Shown here: piece by piece, positions 36,095 to 44,191 of the stretch
Numbering within the stretch: the stretch's first letter is position 1
Layout: every line of letters begins with the position of its first letter
Source of the DNA: Thermalbibacter longus
GTDB lineage: Bacteria > Chloroflexota > Chloroflexia > Thermomicrobiales > Thermomicrobiaceae
DNA length: 64,000 nt
Assembly (NCBI RefSeq): GCF_023806485.1
Contig: NZ_JAMSLR010000012.1
Location: 27,838 to 91,837, forward strand
Direction: 5' to 3'
Made by a program: the position numbers and the translations under genes
Notes under the pieces: generated by a model
What the model was told of the DNA's origin: nothing
Seen by the model: the letters and a program-made list of their open reading frames with translations, nothing else
Databases searched by the model: none

Positions 36095-36420
36095 AGGGAC
36101 AGCCCTCGCCCCTCGCTCTGAGGCCGCTTATGACCATCATGGTGGACGGCTCTATGGCCAGTCGCCTGCCATCGCAAGGCTCCGCTTCGATGCGCTAGCG
36201 AGCCCCGGTGCGGACAGCATGACGCTGTCCGCTTTCGTCCCGCTCGTCCTCTCCGATGCAGTGCGAGCTTCAGCTCGCTGAGCGGGACGGTCTCGGTCGC
36301 CGCTTTCATCGCGCACTGGAGGCCCCTGTTCGCCAAACCAGCGCCCCGGCTCGGCGAGCGAGCGCGGTGGAGCCCTGAGCCGGGCCGGGGCAGGCGATGT
36401 CCACCAGCGAGGGAGGCGTG
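36095..36420. other. Intergenic region, 326 bp
   Basis: Holds a terminator-like hairpin (36210-36235) and a smaller one, CGAGCttcaGCTCG near 36270. No gene seen. Confidence 0.4.
36210..36235 (+). terminator. Hairpin terminator
   Basis: GCGGACAGC (36210-36218), loop ATGAC, GCTGTCCGC (36224-36232), followed by TTT. A perfect 9-bp stem downstream of the frameshifted gene. Confidence 0.55.
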
Positions 36421-38001
36421 GTGCCGGAGCGACGAGACAGTTCGACGGGGTCGAAAGCAGGCCAGGCAGCTCACGGGAGCGCTCAACGCGGGAAAGACGC
36501 GGGTACCCGCGCGGGCTCGCCGCTGCACGCCGCCCTCCGCCTCGCCCTCCAGAGCCCGGCCCACTTCTCCCGCGCCTTCCTCCCAGGCCGCGCCCTCCGC
36601 CCCTACCAGGCCACACCCGCCAACGCCATCGCCCGCGCCGTCATCCACCGCCGCCGCGGGAACACTGGGGTTCCCGCCGAGTTCGCCGCCGTCTTCGCCA
36701 GACAAAGCGGCAAGGACGAGATGCTCGCCCAGCTCCTCGCCTACCTCCTCGTCACCTTCCACAAGGCCGGCGGTACCGCCGTGGTCGCGTTGCCAACGCT
36801 CAGACCCCAGGCCCAGATCGCCCGTGACCGGCTGCTCGATGTCCTCCGCTCGGAGCGCCTCCGCGCCCTCGGCCTCCCGCTCCATGTCTCCGAGACCCAG
36901 GTGCGGATCGGCCGCGCCGCCGTCCGCTTCACCTCCGCCTCCCCCACCGCCAACGCCCGCGGCCAAACCGCGTCCCTGCTGCTGGTCGCCAACGAGGCCC
37001 AGGATATCGAGCCCGACCGCTGGGATGCCGTCTTCGCCCCCATGACCGCCTCCACCGCCGCCCCCACCCTCTTTATGGGCACCACCTGGTCGTCCGATAC
37101 CCTCCTCGCCCGCCAGATGCGCTACCTCCGCGAGCTGGAGGCCTCCGATGCCCAGCCTCGCCTCTTCCTCGTCCCCTGGCAGCAGGTGGCGGGGCACCTC
37201 CCCGCCTACGCGGAGCACGTCCAGCGCCAAATCGCCCAGCTCGGCCCCGATCACCCCTTCATCCGCACCGAGTACGAACTGGAGGAGCTCGCCGGCGCCG
37301 GCCGCCTCTTCCCCGCCGCCCGCCAGCTCCTCATGCGCGGCCAGCACCCGCCCCTCACCGCCCCCCTCCCCGGCGAGACCTACGCCCTCACCCTCGATGT
37401 CGCCGGCGAAGAGGAGTCCGACGCCCAGGCCGACCCCCTCGGCCGCCGCGACTCCACCGCCCTCACCGTCTTCCGCGTACGGACGCAGGGAGAGCGCCCC
37501 ACCTACCAGGTCGTCCGCCGCTACCTCTGGACGCGTACCACGCACACCCTCCTCCACCAGCAGGTCGCCACCATCGCCAGGACGTGGAGAGCCCAGGCCC
37601 TCGTCGTCGATGCCACCGGCGTCGGCGCCGGCCTCGCCTCCTTCCTCCAGGCCACCCTGGGGGAGCACGTCGTCCTCCCCTTCACCTTCTCGCTCGCCTC
37701 CAAGTCGCAGCTCGGCTGGAACTTCCTCGGCATCGTCGATTCCGGCCGCTACCAGGATCACAGAACGAACGGCGAGGGCGTCGACCCCGAAGCCGCCCAC
37801 CTGGCCCGCCTCTTCTGGCAGCAGGTGGAGGCCTGCACCTACGAAGTCCGCCCCGGCCCCGGGAAACTCATGTCCTGGGCCGTCCCCGACCCCCGCACCC
37901 ACGACGATCTCTTGGTCTCCGCCGCCCTCTGCGCCGTCCTCGATCAGGTCGACTGGCGACCGCGCACCGCGAAAGGCAGAATCGACCATGACCACCGGTA
38001 G
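36421..38001 (+). CDS. Phage terminase large subunit-like protein
   Basis: 526 aa from the GTG at 36421 (GAGGGAGG five bases upstream); an ATG at 36397 lacks a ribosome site. ATPase half: Walker A-like ARQSGKDEM (about residue 92), Walker B-like LLLVANEAQD (about 186) and a C-motif GTTWSSDT. Nuclease half (RNase H fold): LTLDVAGEE (about 324), LVVDATGVG (about 394) and the acids THDDLLVSAALC (about 492). All parts look intact. It would cleave and package phage DNA, but only one other phage-type gene is near. Codon use is strongly C-ending, unlike most neighbours. The stop codon lies inside a REP-like repeat. Confidence 0.85.
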   Translation: MPERRDSSTGSKAGQAAHGSAQRGKDAGTRAGSPLHAALRLALQSPAHFSRAFLPGRALRPYQATPANAIARAVIHRRRGNTGVPAEFAAVFARQSGKDEMLAQLLAYLLVTFHKAGGTAVVALPTLRPQAQIARDRLLDVLRSERLRALGLPLHVSETQVRIGRAAVRFTSASPTANARGQTASLLLVANEAQDIEPDRWDAVFAPMTASTAAPTLFMGTTWSSDTLLARQMRYLRELEASDAQPRLFLVPWQQVAGHLPAYAEHVQRQIAQLGPDHPFIRTEYELEELAGAGRLFPAARQLLMRGQHPPLTAPLPGETYALTLDVAGEEESDAQADPLGRRDSTALTVFRVRTQGERPTYQVVRRYLWTRTTHTLLHQQVATIARTWRAQALVVDATGVGAGLASFLQATLGEHVVLPFTFSLASKSQLGWNFLGIVDSGRYQDHRTNGEGVDPEAAHLARLFWQQVEACTYEVRPGPGKLMSWAVPDPRTHDDLLVSAALCAVLDQVDWRPRTAKGRIDHDHR

Positions 38002-38050
38002 GGGCAACCCCCTGCGGTTGCCCGGTAGGGGCAGGCCCCTGTGCCTGCCC
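37997..38050. repeat. Two tandem REP-like palindromes, GTAGGGGC family
   Basis: Unit 1 (37997-38023): GGTAGGGGCAACC, loop, GGTTGCCC. Unit 2 (38024-38050): GGTAGGGGCAGG, loop, CCTGCCC. The TAG at 37999-38001 in unit 1 is the terminase stop codon. Confidence 0.75.
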
Positions 38051-38078
38051 ACCTGCCCACAGAAAGGAGGCACAACCC

Positions 38079-38378
38079 ATGACCGCCTCTGAGGTCGCCC
38101 GCCCCTGCGACGGCACCGTCCTCATCTGGGAGGAGTGGATCACCCACCACGGGCCCACCACCTGCCCGGAGTGCGCCGCGCTCGATGGCCAGTGGTTCCT
38201 CAAGGGCCACGGCCCCCACCCGCCACGGCACCGCAACTGTCGCTGTAAAAGGGTCGCTGTCTACTGGGAGTGTATCGCCCGCCCGGCCGATCAAGCCCCC
38301 GCCGGCAGCGGGCGGGGCGGCCCCGGCAGTCCCACCAGGCCGCCCTCCGGCGGAGGCGGAGGCTCCGTCAACCAGTGA
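38079..38378 (+). CDS. MuF-like minor head protein C-terminal motif, short
   Basis: 99 aa; ATG with AAAGGAGG upstream. It has the zinc-type signature of the C-terminus of Mu F/SPP1 gp7-like head proteins: TTCPECAALDGQ and PPRHRNCRCKR. The usual protein is 250 residues or longer; here only this end is present, followed by a Gly/Pro-rich tail. It shares the C-ending codon bias of the terminase gene. A decayed or domesticated phage remnant is the simplest reading, though the strong ribosome site suggests it is still translated. Confidence 0.7.
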   Translation: MTASEVARPCDGTVLIWEEWITHHGPTTCPECAALDGQWFLKGHGPHPPRHRNCRCKRVAVYWECIARPADQAPAGSGRGGPGSPTRPPSGGGGGSVNQ

Positions 38379-38413
38379 CCCCCATCACACCTCCACCTCC
38401 CGCTCGCCGGATA

Positions 38414-39520
38414 TCACGCCGGGAGAGTAGCGTCTCCGGGAACTGGAGGCTGGACAGTCGATGCCGGCAACGAGGGCTGGTAGGGACAGAGGGGGTCGCT
38501 CTCCAGCGGGTCGCCGGTGGCCGACCAGGCACGTGCTCGCGATCCGCCGCAGACGAAGCGGAACTCGCAGCGGCCACACTTCCCTTTGAAGCGGTCGGGA
38601 TCGCGCAGGGAGACGAGGAGCGGGTGCCGTCGATAGACCTCGACCGGGTCTGACGTCGTCACGTTGCCGAGCTTGAGCGGCAGAAACCCGGCGGGATAGA
38701 TATCCCCCACGTGCGAGATGAACAGGATACCGTTGCCGTCGCGCACACCGTGACCCTGGCGGACGGAGGCCAGATCCGGCGGGGTGCCCCCGCTGCGGCG
38801 CTCGTGTGCCCGCCGCTGGGCGACGACTCGCCGGTAGAACGGTGCCTCGGTCGTCTTGATCGCGAACGGGACGGTGGGAGTGACCTGGTAGAGCCAGGCC
38901 ATGATTCGTTCAGCCTCGTCCGGCTCGACCTCGCGGAGGAGCCGGCCCCGGCCGATCGGTACGAGGAAGAAGAGGCTCCACCGCTGGGCGCCCAGCTCCC
39001 CGACCAGATCGAGCAGAGCAGGCAGGTCGTCTCGTGTCTCGGCGCAGACCAGGCTGTTGATCTGCAACGGCAACCCGAGCGAGCGTGCCCAGCGCGCGGC
39101 CTGCACTGTCCAGTCGAAGCTTCCTGGGACTCCGCGCAGGGCGTCATGGCGGGCTGCCGTCGAGCCATCCAGGCTGAGTGCCAGGATCGAAACCCCGGCG
39201 TCCTTGAGCCTGGCGACGACGCGCTGGGTGAGCGCGTAGGTTCCGCTGGGCGTGATCGCGACGCTGAAGCCCAGGGAGCGAGCCCGAGAGATCAGATCGA
39301 AGAGATCGGGGCGTTTGAGCGGGTCGCCTCCAGTCAGGACGAGGTGCGGGAGCGGTGGGCCGAACCCGGCGAGCTGTTCCAGCAGAGCGTAACCGGCTGC
39401 CGTGGAGAGCTCGCGCGGATGGCGCCGGGAGACGGCCTCGGCGCGGCAGTGCCGGCAGGCCAGCTCGCAGGCGCGCGTGAGTTCCCAGTAGACCAGCAGC
39501 GGGCGTTCCGCGTACCGCAT
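38414..39520 (-). CDS. Radical SAM/SPASM enzyme, AhbD/NirJ-like
   Basis: 368 aa; ATG with GGGGAGAGAGG upstream. Radical SAM cluster CELACRHC and GGDP (SAM binding), TIM-barrel core, and a C-terminal SPASM-type cluster (CGRCEFRFVCGG, with a last Cys in DPLCPYQ). The layout fits the TIGR04053-like relatives of AhbD, NirJ and PqqE. AhbD decarboxylates iron-coproporphyrin III to heme; NirJ acts on heme d1 precursors. It lies 31 bases downstream of the ctaA-ctaB fusion on the same strand, so a heme-related substrate is plausible. This is inference from context. Confidence 0.85.
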   Translation of the reverse strand: MRYAERPLLVYWELTRACELACRHCRAEAVSRRHPRELSTAAGYALLEQLAGFGPPLPHLVLTGGDPLKRPDLFDLISRARSLGFSVAITPSGTYALTQRVVARLKDAGVSILALSLDGSTAARHDALRGVPGSFDWTVQAARWARSLGLPLQINSLVCAETRDDLPALLDLVGELGAQRWSLFFLVPIGRGRLLREVEPDEAERIMAWLYQVTPTVPFAIKTTEAPFYRRVVAQRRAHERRSGGTPPDLASVRQGHGVRDGNGILFISHVGDIYPAGFLPLKLGNVTTSDPVEVYRRHPLLVSLRDPDRFKGKCGRCEFRFVCGGSRARAWSATGDPLESDPLCPYQPSLPASTVQPPVPGDATLPA

Positions 39521-39551
39521 GGGGTACCTCTCTCCCCACGCCCCTGGCTCA

Positions 39552-41360
39552 TCAGAACAGGGCCGCGTCCACGACCAGGGCCAGGAAGAGCAACCCCAGG
39601 TACTGCATGGAGTAGAAGAACAGGCGGCGGGCGAGCTGATCCGATCGCTCCCGCAGCAGCCGGCCAGCCAGCCAGAGGAAGCGCGCCCCTAGCAGCAGTG
39701 CCGCCACCAGGTAGAAGAGCCCAGCGGTTCCCAGCGGGTAGAAGGCGAGGCTAGCCAGGACCATCAGCACGGTATAGATGAAGATCTGCCGGCGCGTCTC
39801 CTCCTCGCCGGCTACCGCCGGCAGCATCGGCACCCCGGCCACCGAGTAGTCGGTCTTCTTGAAGAGGGCCAGTGCCCAGAAGTGCGGCGGTGTCCAGGCG
39901 AAGACGAGCAGGAACATCAGCAGTGCCGGGAGCGAGACCTGGCCAGTGACCGCTGCCCAGCCGACGAGCGGCGGCACCGCGCCGGCTGCCCCGCCGATGA
40001 CGATGTTCTGCGGGGTGGTCCGCTTCAGCCAGATGGTGTAGACGAACACGTAGAACAGGTTACCACTGAGCGACAGCAGCGCGGCCAGCGGGTTGACGAA
40101 CGCGGTCAGGACGTAGACCGACAGCACGCTGAGCGTCACCCCGAAGATCGCCGCGTACTCGGGCAATACGCGACCTTGTGGCAGTGGCCGGCTGCGCGTG
40201 CGGCTCATCAGCGCGTCGATGTCGCGATCCCACCAGTGGTTGATGGCCGAGGCTCCACCAGCGGCCAGCGCGCCGCCGATCACGGTCCAGATGAACGTCC
40301 CGAGCGGCGGGATGCCCGCAGCGGCGACCATCATGGCGCAGATCGTGGTCAGGAGCAGAAGTGTCATCACTCCCGGCTTGGTCAGCACCAGATAGTCGCG
40401 GGCTGCCTGGACCAGGGGGCGCGGTGCGCCGATCTGCCGCCCAGTACCCGCGATCACCTGGGCAGGCTGCAGCCGGTCCAGCGCGATGACCAGAACCAGG
40501 GTAGCCCAGATAAGGGTGGCAACCGCAAGGTGGGCCACGCTCACGGCCGGGGCGAGCTGGAACCAGATGTTGGCCGCGCCGACGAAGATCTGGGCGCCCA
40601 TCAGCACTGCCGCGGCCACGGCCAGCCCGGCGATCAGCGGCGCGTCCGACCAGCGCCGCCGGGCCTGGATCGCTGATGCCACCACGAGGCCGGTCGCTAC
40701 CAGCGCCACCAGCCGGTGCGTGAGGTGCACGTCGATAGCAGTCCAGCCGGTCGGGACGAAGGCATCACCGCAGAGCGGCCACTCCTGGCAGGCGAAGCCA
40801 GCCCCGCTCTTCGCCGTGTAGGCGCCGGTGAGCATCAGCACGAAGACGCTCAGCGCCGAGGCAACGCCCCAGCCGCTGAGGCGCGCTCTCACCTTCGTCC
40901 GCGGGGCCCGCTGCGGAGCCACGATCGCAAGCAACCCCAGGACGAGCGCGGTTGCCAGGTAGGTGAGCGCAACGCCGAGGTGAATGGTCACGACGAGCGC
41001 TTCCAGGTGGGTGAAGACCGTCACTGCCCCGAGCCCGGCCTGTACTAGAACCAGCCCGGCTGCCAGCAGCGGCAACCACCCGTACCAGGGGTTCAGGCGC
41101 CGGAGTCGCCACCCGGTGATGGCGAGCAGGCCGGTCAGCACGATGACCGAGAGGGCGAGCAGCCGGTGGATGAACTCGATCCAGGCCAGAAGGTCGAGGT
41201 CTGGGATGACCTGCCCGTTGCAGAGCGGCCAGTCCGGCCCGCAGCCCATGCCGGCGCCGAGCACGCGGACCGTGCCGCCGAAGACGATCAACAGGTAGCC
41301 AGCGATCGCGGTCGCGATTGCCAAACGGCGGAATCGTCGCAGTAGGGATCCGGAGTCCAC
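39552..41360 (-). CDS. ctaA-ctaB: Fused heme A synthase and heme O synthase
   Basis: 602 aa, GTG start with AAGGAGG upstream. Residues 1-300 are CtaA/COX15, with cysteine pairs CGPDWPLC and CQEWPLC and ligand histidines in EFIHR, TIHLG, LTHR and VAHLA. Residues about 315-602 are CtaB (UbiA family), with the prenyl-diphosphate motif INHWWDRDIDALMSRT (about 385) and KKTDYSVAGVPMLPAV. Heme b is farnesylated to heme O by CtaB and oxidised to heme A by CtaA, so the fusion joins both steps. Seventeen or so helices. Lies downstream of heme-copper subunit genes. Confidence 0.95.
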   Translation of the reverse strand: MDSGSLLRRFRRLAIATAIAGYLLIVFGGTVRVLGAGMGCGPDWPLCNGQVIPDLDLLAWIEFIHRLLALSVIVLTGLLAITGWRLRRLNPWYGWLPLLAAGLVLVQAGLGAVTVFTHLEALVVTIHLGVALTYLATALVLGLLAIVAPQRAPRTKVRARLSGWGVASALSVFVLMLTGAYTAKSGAGFACQEWPLCGDAFVPTGWTAIDVHLTHRLVALVATGLVVASAIQARRRWSDAPLIAGLAVAAAVLMGAQIFVGAANIWFQLAPAVSVAHLAVATLIWATLVLVIALDRLQPAQVIAGTGRQIGAPRPLVQAARDYLVLTKPGVMTLLLLTTICAMMVAAAGIPPLGTFIWTVIGGALAAGGASAINHWWDRDIDALMSRTRSRPLPQGRVLPEYAAIFGVTLSVLSVYVLTAFVNPLAALLSLSGNLFYVFVYTIWLKRTTPQNIVIGGAAGAVPPLVGWAAVTGQVSLPALLMFLLVFAWTPPHFWALALFKKTDYSVAGVPMLPAVAGEEETRRQIFIYTVLMVLASLAFYPLGTAGLFYLVAALLLGARFLWLAGRLLRERSDQLARRLFFYSMQYLGLLFLALVVDAALF

Positions 41361-41506
41361 TGTACTCGACCCTCCTTGCTCGGAGCCTCCGCGCCTAGTC
41401 GGTGGGCTGTGGTTCTCAGCGGCGACGGCGGCTCTTCACTGTCGCCCAATCATACGTTCTCTCTCGTCTCCGGTCGTCAGGTTTTCCCTGATGGCGGGCG
41501 CATCGA

Positions 41507-43243
41507 TCAGTGAATTCCCCAGGGTACCGAACTCAGCTCGTACCAGGAGATGGCATACAGCAACGCGAACAGCGCCAGGAAGGCGAGTGCCAGCACCAGC
41601 GCTCCCGGTACCTCGAACCCTTCGTGTGAGGGTTCCGCCGCGCTTACCTCGCCGTCCGAGCCACCGGCCGCGATCGGTACCGGCAGGAAGGCCTCCGGCG
41701 CGATCTTCCCGAGCGCGGGTGTGGCCGTCCGCCGGCCCAGCAGGACGGTGCCGACGATCACGGCGACGAACATCGCGCCGCCGATGACCGCGATGATAGC
41801 CCCGATGCCCAGCCCGGCAAGGAAGACCGCGATCTCCGGCTGCTCGAAGATATCGGTACGAAGCGCCCGCGCGGTCGAGAAGGTGATGTCCCAGTGCCGC
41901 CGCGGGACACCCCAGTGGCCGGCCAGTCCCATCCCCAGACCGAAGATCGTCATCCCGAGGGCGTACACGTATGGCTGCAGCCTGGCCCAGCTCCGCAGCA
42001 CGAGCTGCCGTTGGAAGATCAGCGGCACGAGGTAGTAGGAGATGCCCATGAAGGCGGCTGTCGTGCCGGCGACCACCGTCATATGGAAGTGTGCCGGGAC
42101 GAGTAGCGTGTTGTGCGAGATCATGTTGACGAACGGGCCACCGATGATGACACCGCTGACGCCGCCCATCACGCCGAACAGGAACAGGCTCGTGACCAGG
42201 GCGGCGAAACCTGGTTCGCCCCACGGCGCACGGCGCAGCCAGGTGAACAGCCCCTGTCGGAAGCCCTTCTCCCGCATCGCCAGCTCGACCGAGGCCGGGA
42301 TACTGAAGGCGTGGATCAAGCTTCCGATCACCGCGCCGTACATGAAGTAGCTCACGTTGACATTGCGTACCCAGGTTCCGATCCCTGGGTCGACCTGCAG
42401 GTGGTGCATCGCTCCCATGTTGATGAACAGCACGTAGAGCACGATCGCGATGCGGCTGAACCCCTCGTTCACCACCTTCGCTCCGGTGGTTAAGCTCGCG
42501 AGCCCGTACCAGACAGCGACCATCGCGGCCAGGTTGATCTGCTGCGCGCCGTGGCCCAGACCCCAGTAGAGCAGCCGGTAGACGCCGGGATCGACCGATG
42601 GGACGAGCCCGACCGTCCAGAGGAAGACCGGCAGCAGCGCAGCAGCGCCGGCGAGCAGGCTCCACAGCGCGATGATCGCCGCGCCGAGCAGGGCGAAGGT
42701 GAACAGCGGGAGCGAGCCGACGTCACCGCGGAGCCGCGCTCCGACGAGATTGATGATGAAGTGCACGACGGCCAGAATCGCACCGACGGCGAACACCAAC
42801 ACGGCGGCGTAGTAGAGCGGCGGTGCCTTGAGCGGGGGATAGGACGTGAACATCACGATCGCCTGGCCCGTGACCATCAGATAGGTGGCGACCACAGAGC
42901 CGATCAACATCATCCCGTACGCGATCCAGCCGAGTGTCGGCACCACCATGCGGGCGCTCAGCAGCACGGTGCTGCCGAAGATCAGGCCGGCCACCTCGAA
43001 GAAGATGATCCAGAAGATCAGCATCACCATGCCGTGGGTCGAGACAAAGGCGTAGAAGCTCTCGTACGGCAGGAGATGGATCGCCTGCCAGCGGGTCAGC
43101 GCGATCAGCAGGGCCAAGAGGCCGCCGATCGCGAGGTAGACCACGGCCGTGACCGCGTTGGCCATGATCAACCGCTCGGCCGAGCGATCGACCAGAAGCC
43201 CGGTCACCTGGCAGCGTCGCTGTAATGCGGCTACGGCTTGCAT
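41507..43243 (-). CDS. Heme-copper oxidase superfamily subunit I lacking the active-site tyrosine (eNOR-like NO reductase candidate)
   Basis: 578 aa; ATG with GAGGTGA upstream. About 13-14 helices. Ligands: His70 (STHGMVM) and the HFH pair 385/387 (PAHFHMT) bind hemes; His231, His280 and His281 (GHGAQQIN, MHHLQVDPG) would bind the active-site metal. In oxygen reductases the residue four after the first metal His is the cross-linked Tyr (HPEVY). Here it is Gln235, the position of the metal-binding Glu in cNOR (HLWVE). Loss of the Tyr is a mark of NO reductases in this superfamily. CuA subunit II and a small subunit precede it. Calling it cytochrome c oxidase would be unsafe. Confidence 0.85.
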   Translation of the reverse strand: MQAVAALQRRCQVTGLLVDRSAERLIMANAVTAVVYLAIGGLLALLIALTRWQAIHLLPYESFYAFVSTHGMVMLIFWIIFFEVAGLIFGSTVLLSARMVVPTLGWIAYGMMLIGSVVATYLMVTGQAIVMFTSYPPLKAPPLYYAAVLVFAVGAILAVVHFIINLVGARLRGDVGSLPLFTFALLGAAIIALWSLLAGAAALLPVFLWTVGLVPSVDPGVYRLLYWGLGHGAQQINLAAMVAVWYGLASLTTGAKVVNEGFSRIAIVLYVLFINMGAMHHLQVDPGIGTWVRNVNVSYFMYGAVIGSLIHAFSIPASVELAMREKGFRQGLFTWLRRAPWGEPGFAALVTSLFLFGVMGGVSGVIIGGPFVNMISHNTLLVPAHFHMTVVAGTTAAFMGISYYLVPLIFQRQLVLRSWARLQPYVYALGMTIFGLGMGLAGHWGVPRRHWDITFSTARALRTDIFEQPEIAVFLAGLGIGAIIAVIGGAMFVAVIVGTVLLGRRTATPALGKIAPEAFLPVPIAAGGSDGEVSAAEPSHEGFEVPGALVLALAFLALFALLYAISWYELSSVPWGIH

Positions 43244-43269
43244 GGTGTCACCTCGCTCCCCTGCCTCGC

Positions 43270-43821
43270 CTACTCGGTCACGATGATTCGCCCGAGCATC
43301 AGGTGATGACCCAGGCCACAGTACTCGTTGCAGACGATCGGATATTCGCCGGCTTCCTCCGGAGTGAGCTGGATCACCGTCACGTAGTCAGGCAAGACCT
43401 GGAAGTTGATGCTGTGCGGTGCCATCACCAGGGAGAATCCATGCTGCACGTCCCGTGAGGAGATGAGGAAGCGGTAGGTCTCGCCGCGCTTGAGCTGGAT
43501 CACCGGCCGCCAGGCGAACGCTCGCGCCTCGAGATAGACGTCGCTTCCAGGCGGTGGGGCGACTACCGGCACGCCGTCGATCTCGCCGACCTGGTACGTT
43601 TCGATGAACTGATCGGTCAGAGCGCCGAAGGTCGCTGGGGCGATGCGGTAGCTCTGGATCTGGTTCTGCTCGCGCCCGATCGCTGGCCAGATGAAGACGA
43701 TCATCGCGAACATCGCCAGCCCCCAGATGACGGCGAGCGCGCCCCAGAGGCGCTCGTCGCGCCCGAGCGGATGCCACCACGTCCCTTGCGGCTTGGCCAG
43801 GCTGCTGAACCGGACGGCCAT
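43270..43821 (-). CDS. Subunit II with CuA site
   Basis: 183 aa from the ATG at 43819-43821 (GAGGGGGAG upstream). One membrane helix (about 27-48: RLWGALAVIWGLAMFAMIVF), then an external cupredoxin domain. The CuA ligands are complete: the His in DVQHGFSLVM, then CNEYCGLGHHLMLG (Cys, Cys, His, Met). It would take electrons from cytochrome c or another donor and pass them to subunit I, whose gene starts 26 bases downstream. It lacks the second membrane helix and the fused cytochrome c domain of caa3 enzymes. Confidence 0.92.
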   Translation of the reverse strand: MAVRFSSLAKPQGTWWHPLGRDERLWGALAVIWGLAMFAMIVFIWPAIGREQNQIQSYRIAPATFGALTDQFIETYQVGEIDGVPVVAPPPGSDVYLEARAFAWRPVIQLKRGETYRFLISSRDVQHGFSLVMAPHSINFQVLPDYVTVIQLTPEEAGEYPIVCNEYCGLGHHLMLGRIIVTE

Positions 43822-43852
43822 CGACACTCCCCCTCTCTGCCGGAAGCCCCGG

Positions 43853-44023
43853 CTAGCGGCCGAACAGCGGTACGTTCCCCAAGCTGATCAGGCCCCACAG
43901 GATGTAGAAGAGCGTGGGCACCACGAGCCCGGCCATGATCAGGAGAAAGATGTCGTCGAGCAGCACCTGCTGCCAGGGTATCCCCTGCTTCCCTCCGGAG
44001 CGCTCGTCGGGCGATTCCACCAT
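43853..44023 (-). CDS. Small single-helix subunit of the heme-copper complex, 56 aa
   Basis: ATG at 44021-44023 with GGAGGGGAG upstream; the frame is open further, to 44110, without support. It starts MVESPDERSGGKQGIPWQQV and has one helix (about 22-44), ending NVPLFGR. It sits 31 bases upstream of the subunit II gene, like the small IIa-type subunits of ba3 oxidases, which are also one-helix proteins. No catalytic residues. It resembles the 56-aa protein at 103-273 in size and layout. Confidence 0.75.
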   Translation of the reverse strand: MVESPDERSGGKQGIPWQQVLLDDIFLLIMAGLVVPTLFYILWGLISLGNVPLFGR

Positions 44024-44191
44024 CGCTCCCCTCCAACGCTCGTGCCGAAATACGCTGGTTGCCCTCACGGTTCTATGCACACCGATACCATGAACGAGAA
44101 AGAATGTCACTACCCGAACGGGTAGGATTATCCGTCAGCTCCACGTGCCGCGACGCGCGTGCGCGCTGCGGAAGACCGCTTGGGAGATGTC

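Noticed and set aside
37997..38050. Repeats as the start of a CRISPR array
   Set aside because: Only two units, each itself a palindrome with different arms and no unique spacers of regular length; they fit REP-like elements.
35707..38073. Minus-strand frame of 788 codons opposite the terminase
   Set aside because: The product is low-complexity Gly/Glu-rich; the plus strand has intact terminase motifs and ribosome sites.
41507..43243. Plain annotation as cytochrome c oxidase subunit I
   Set aside because: The cross-linked tyrosine expected four residues after the first metal histidine is a glutamine.
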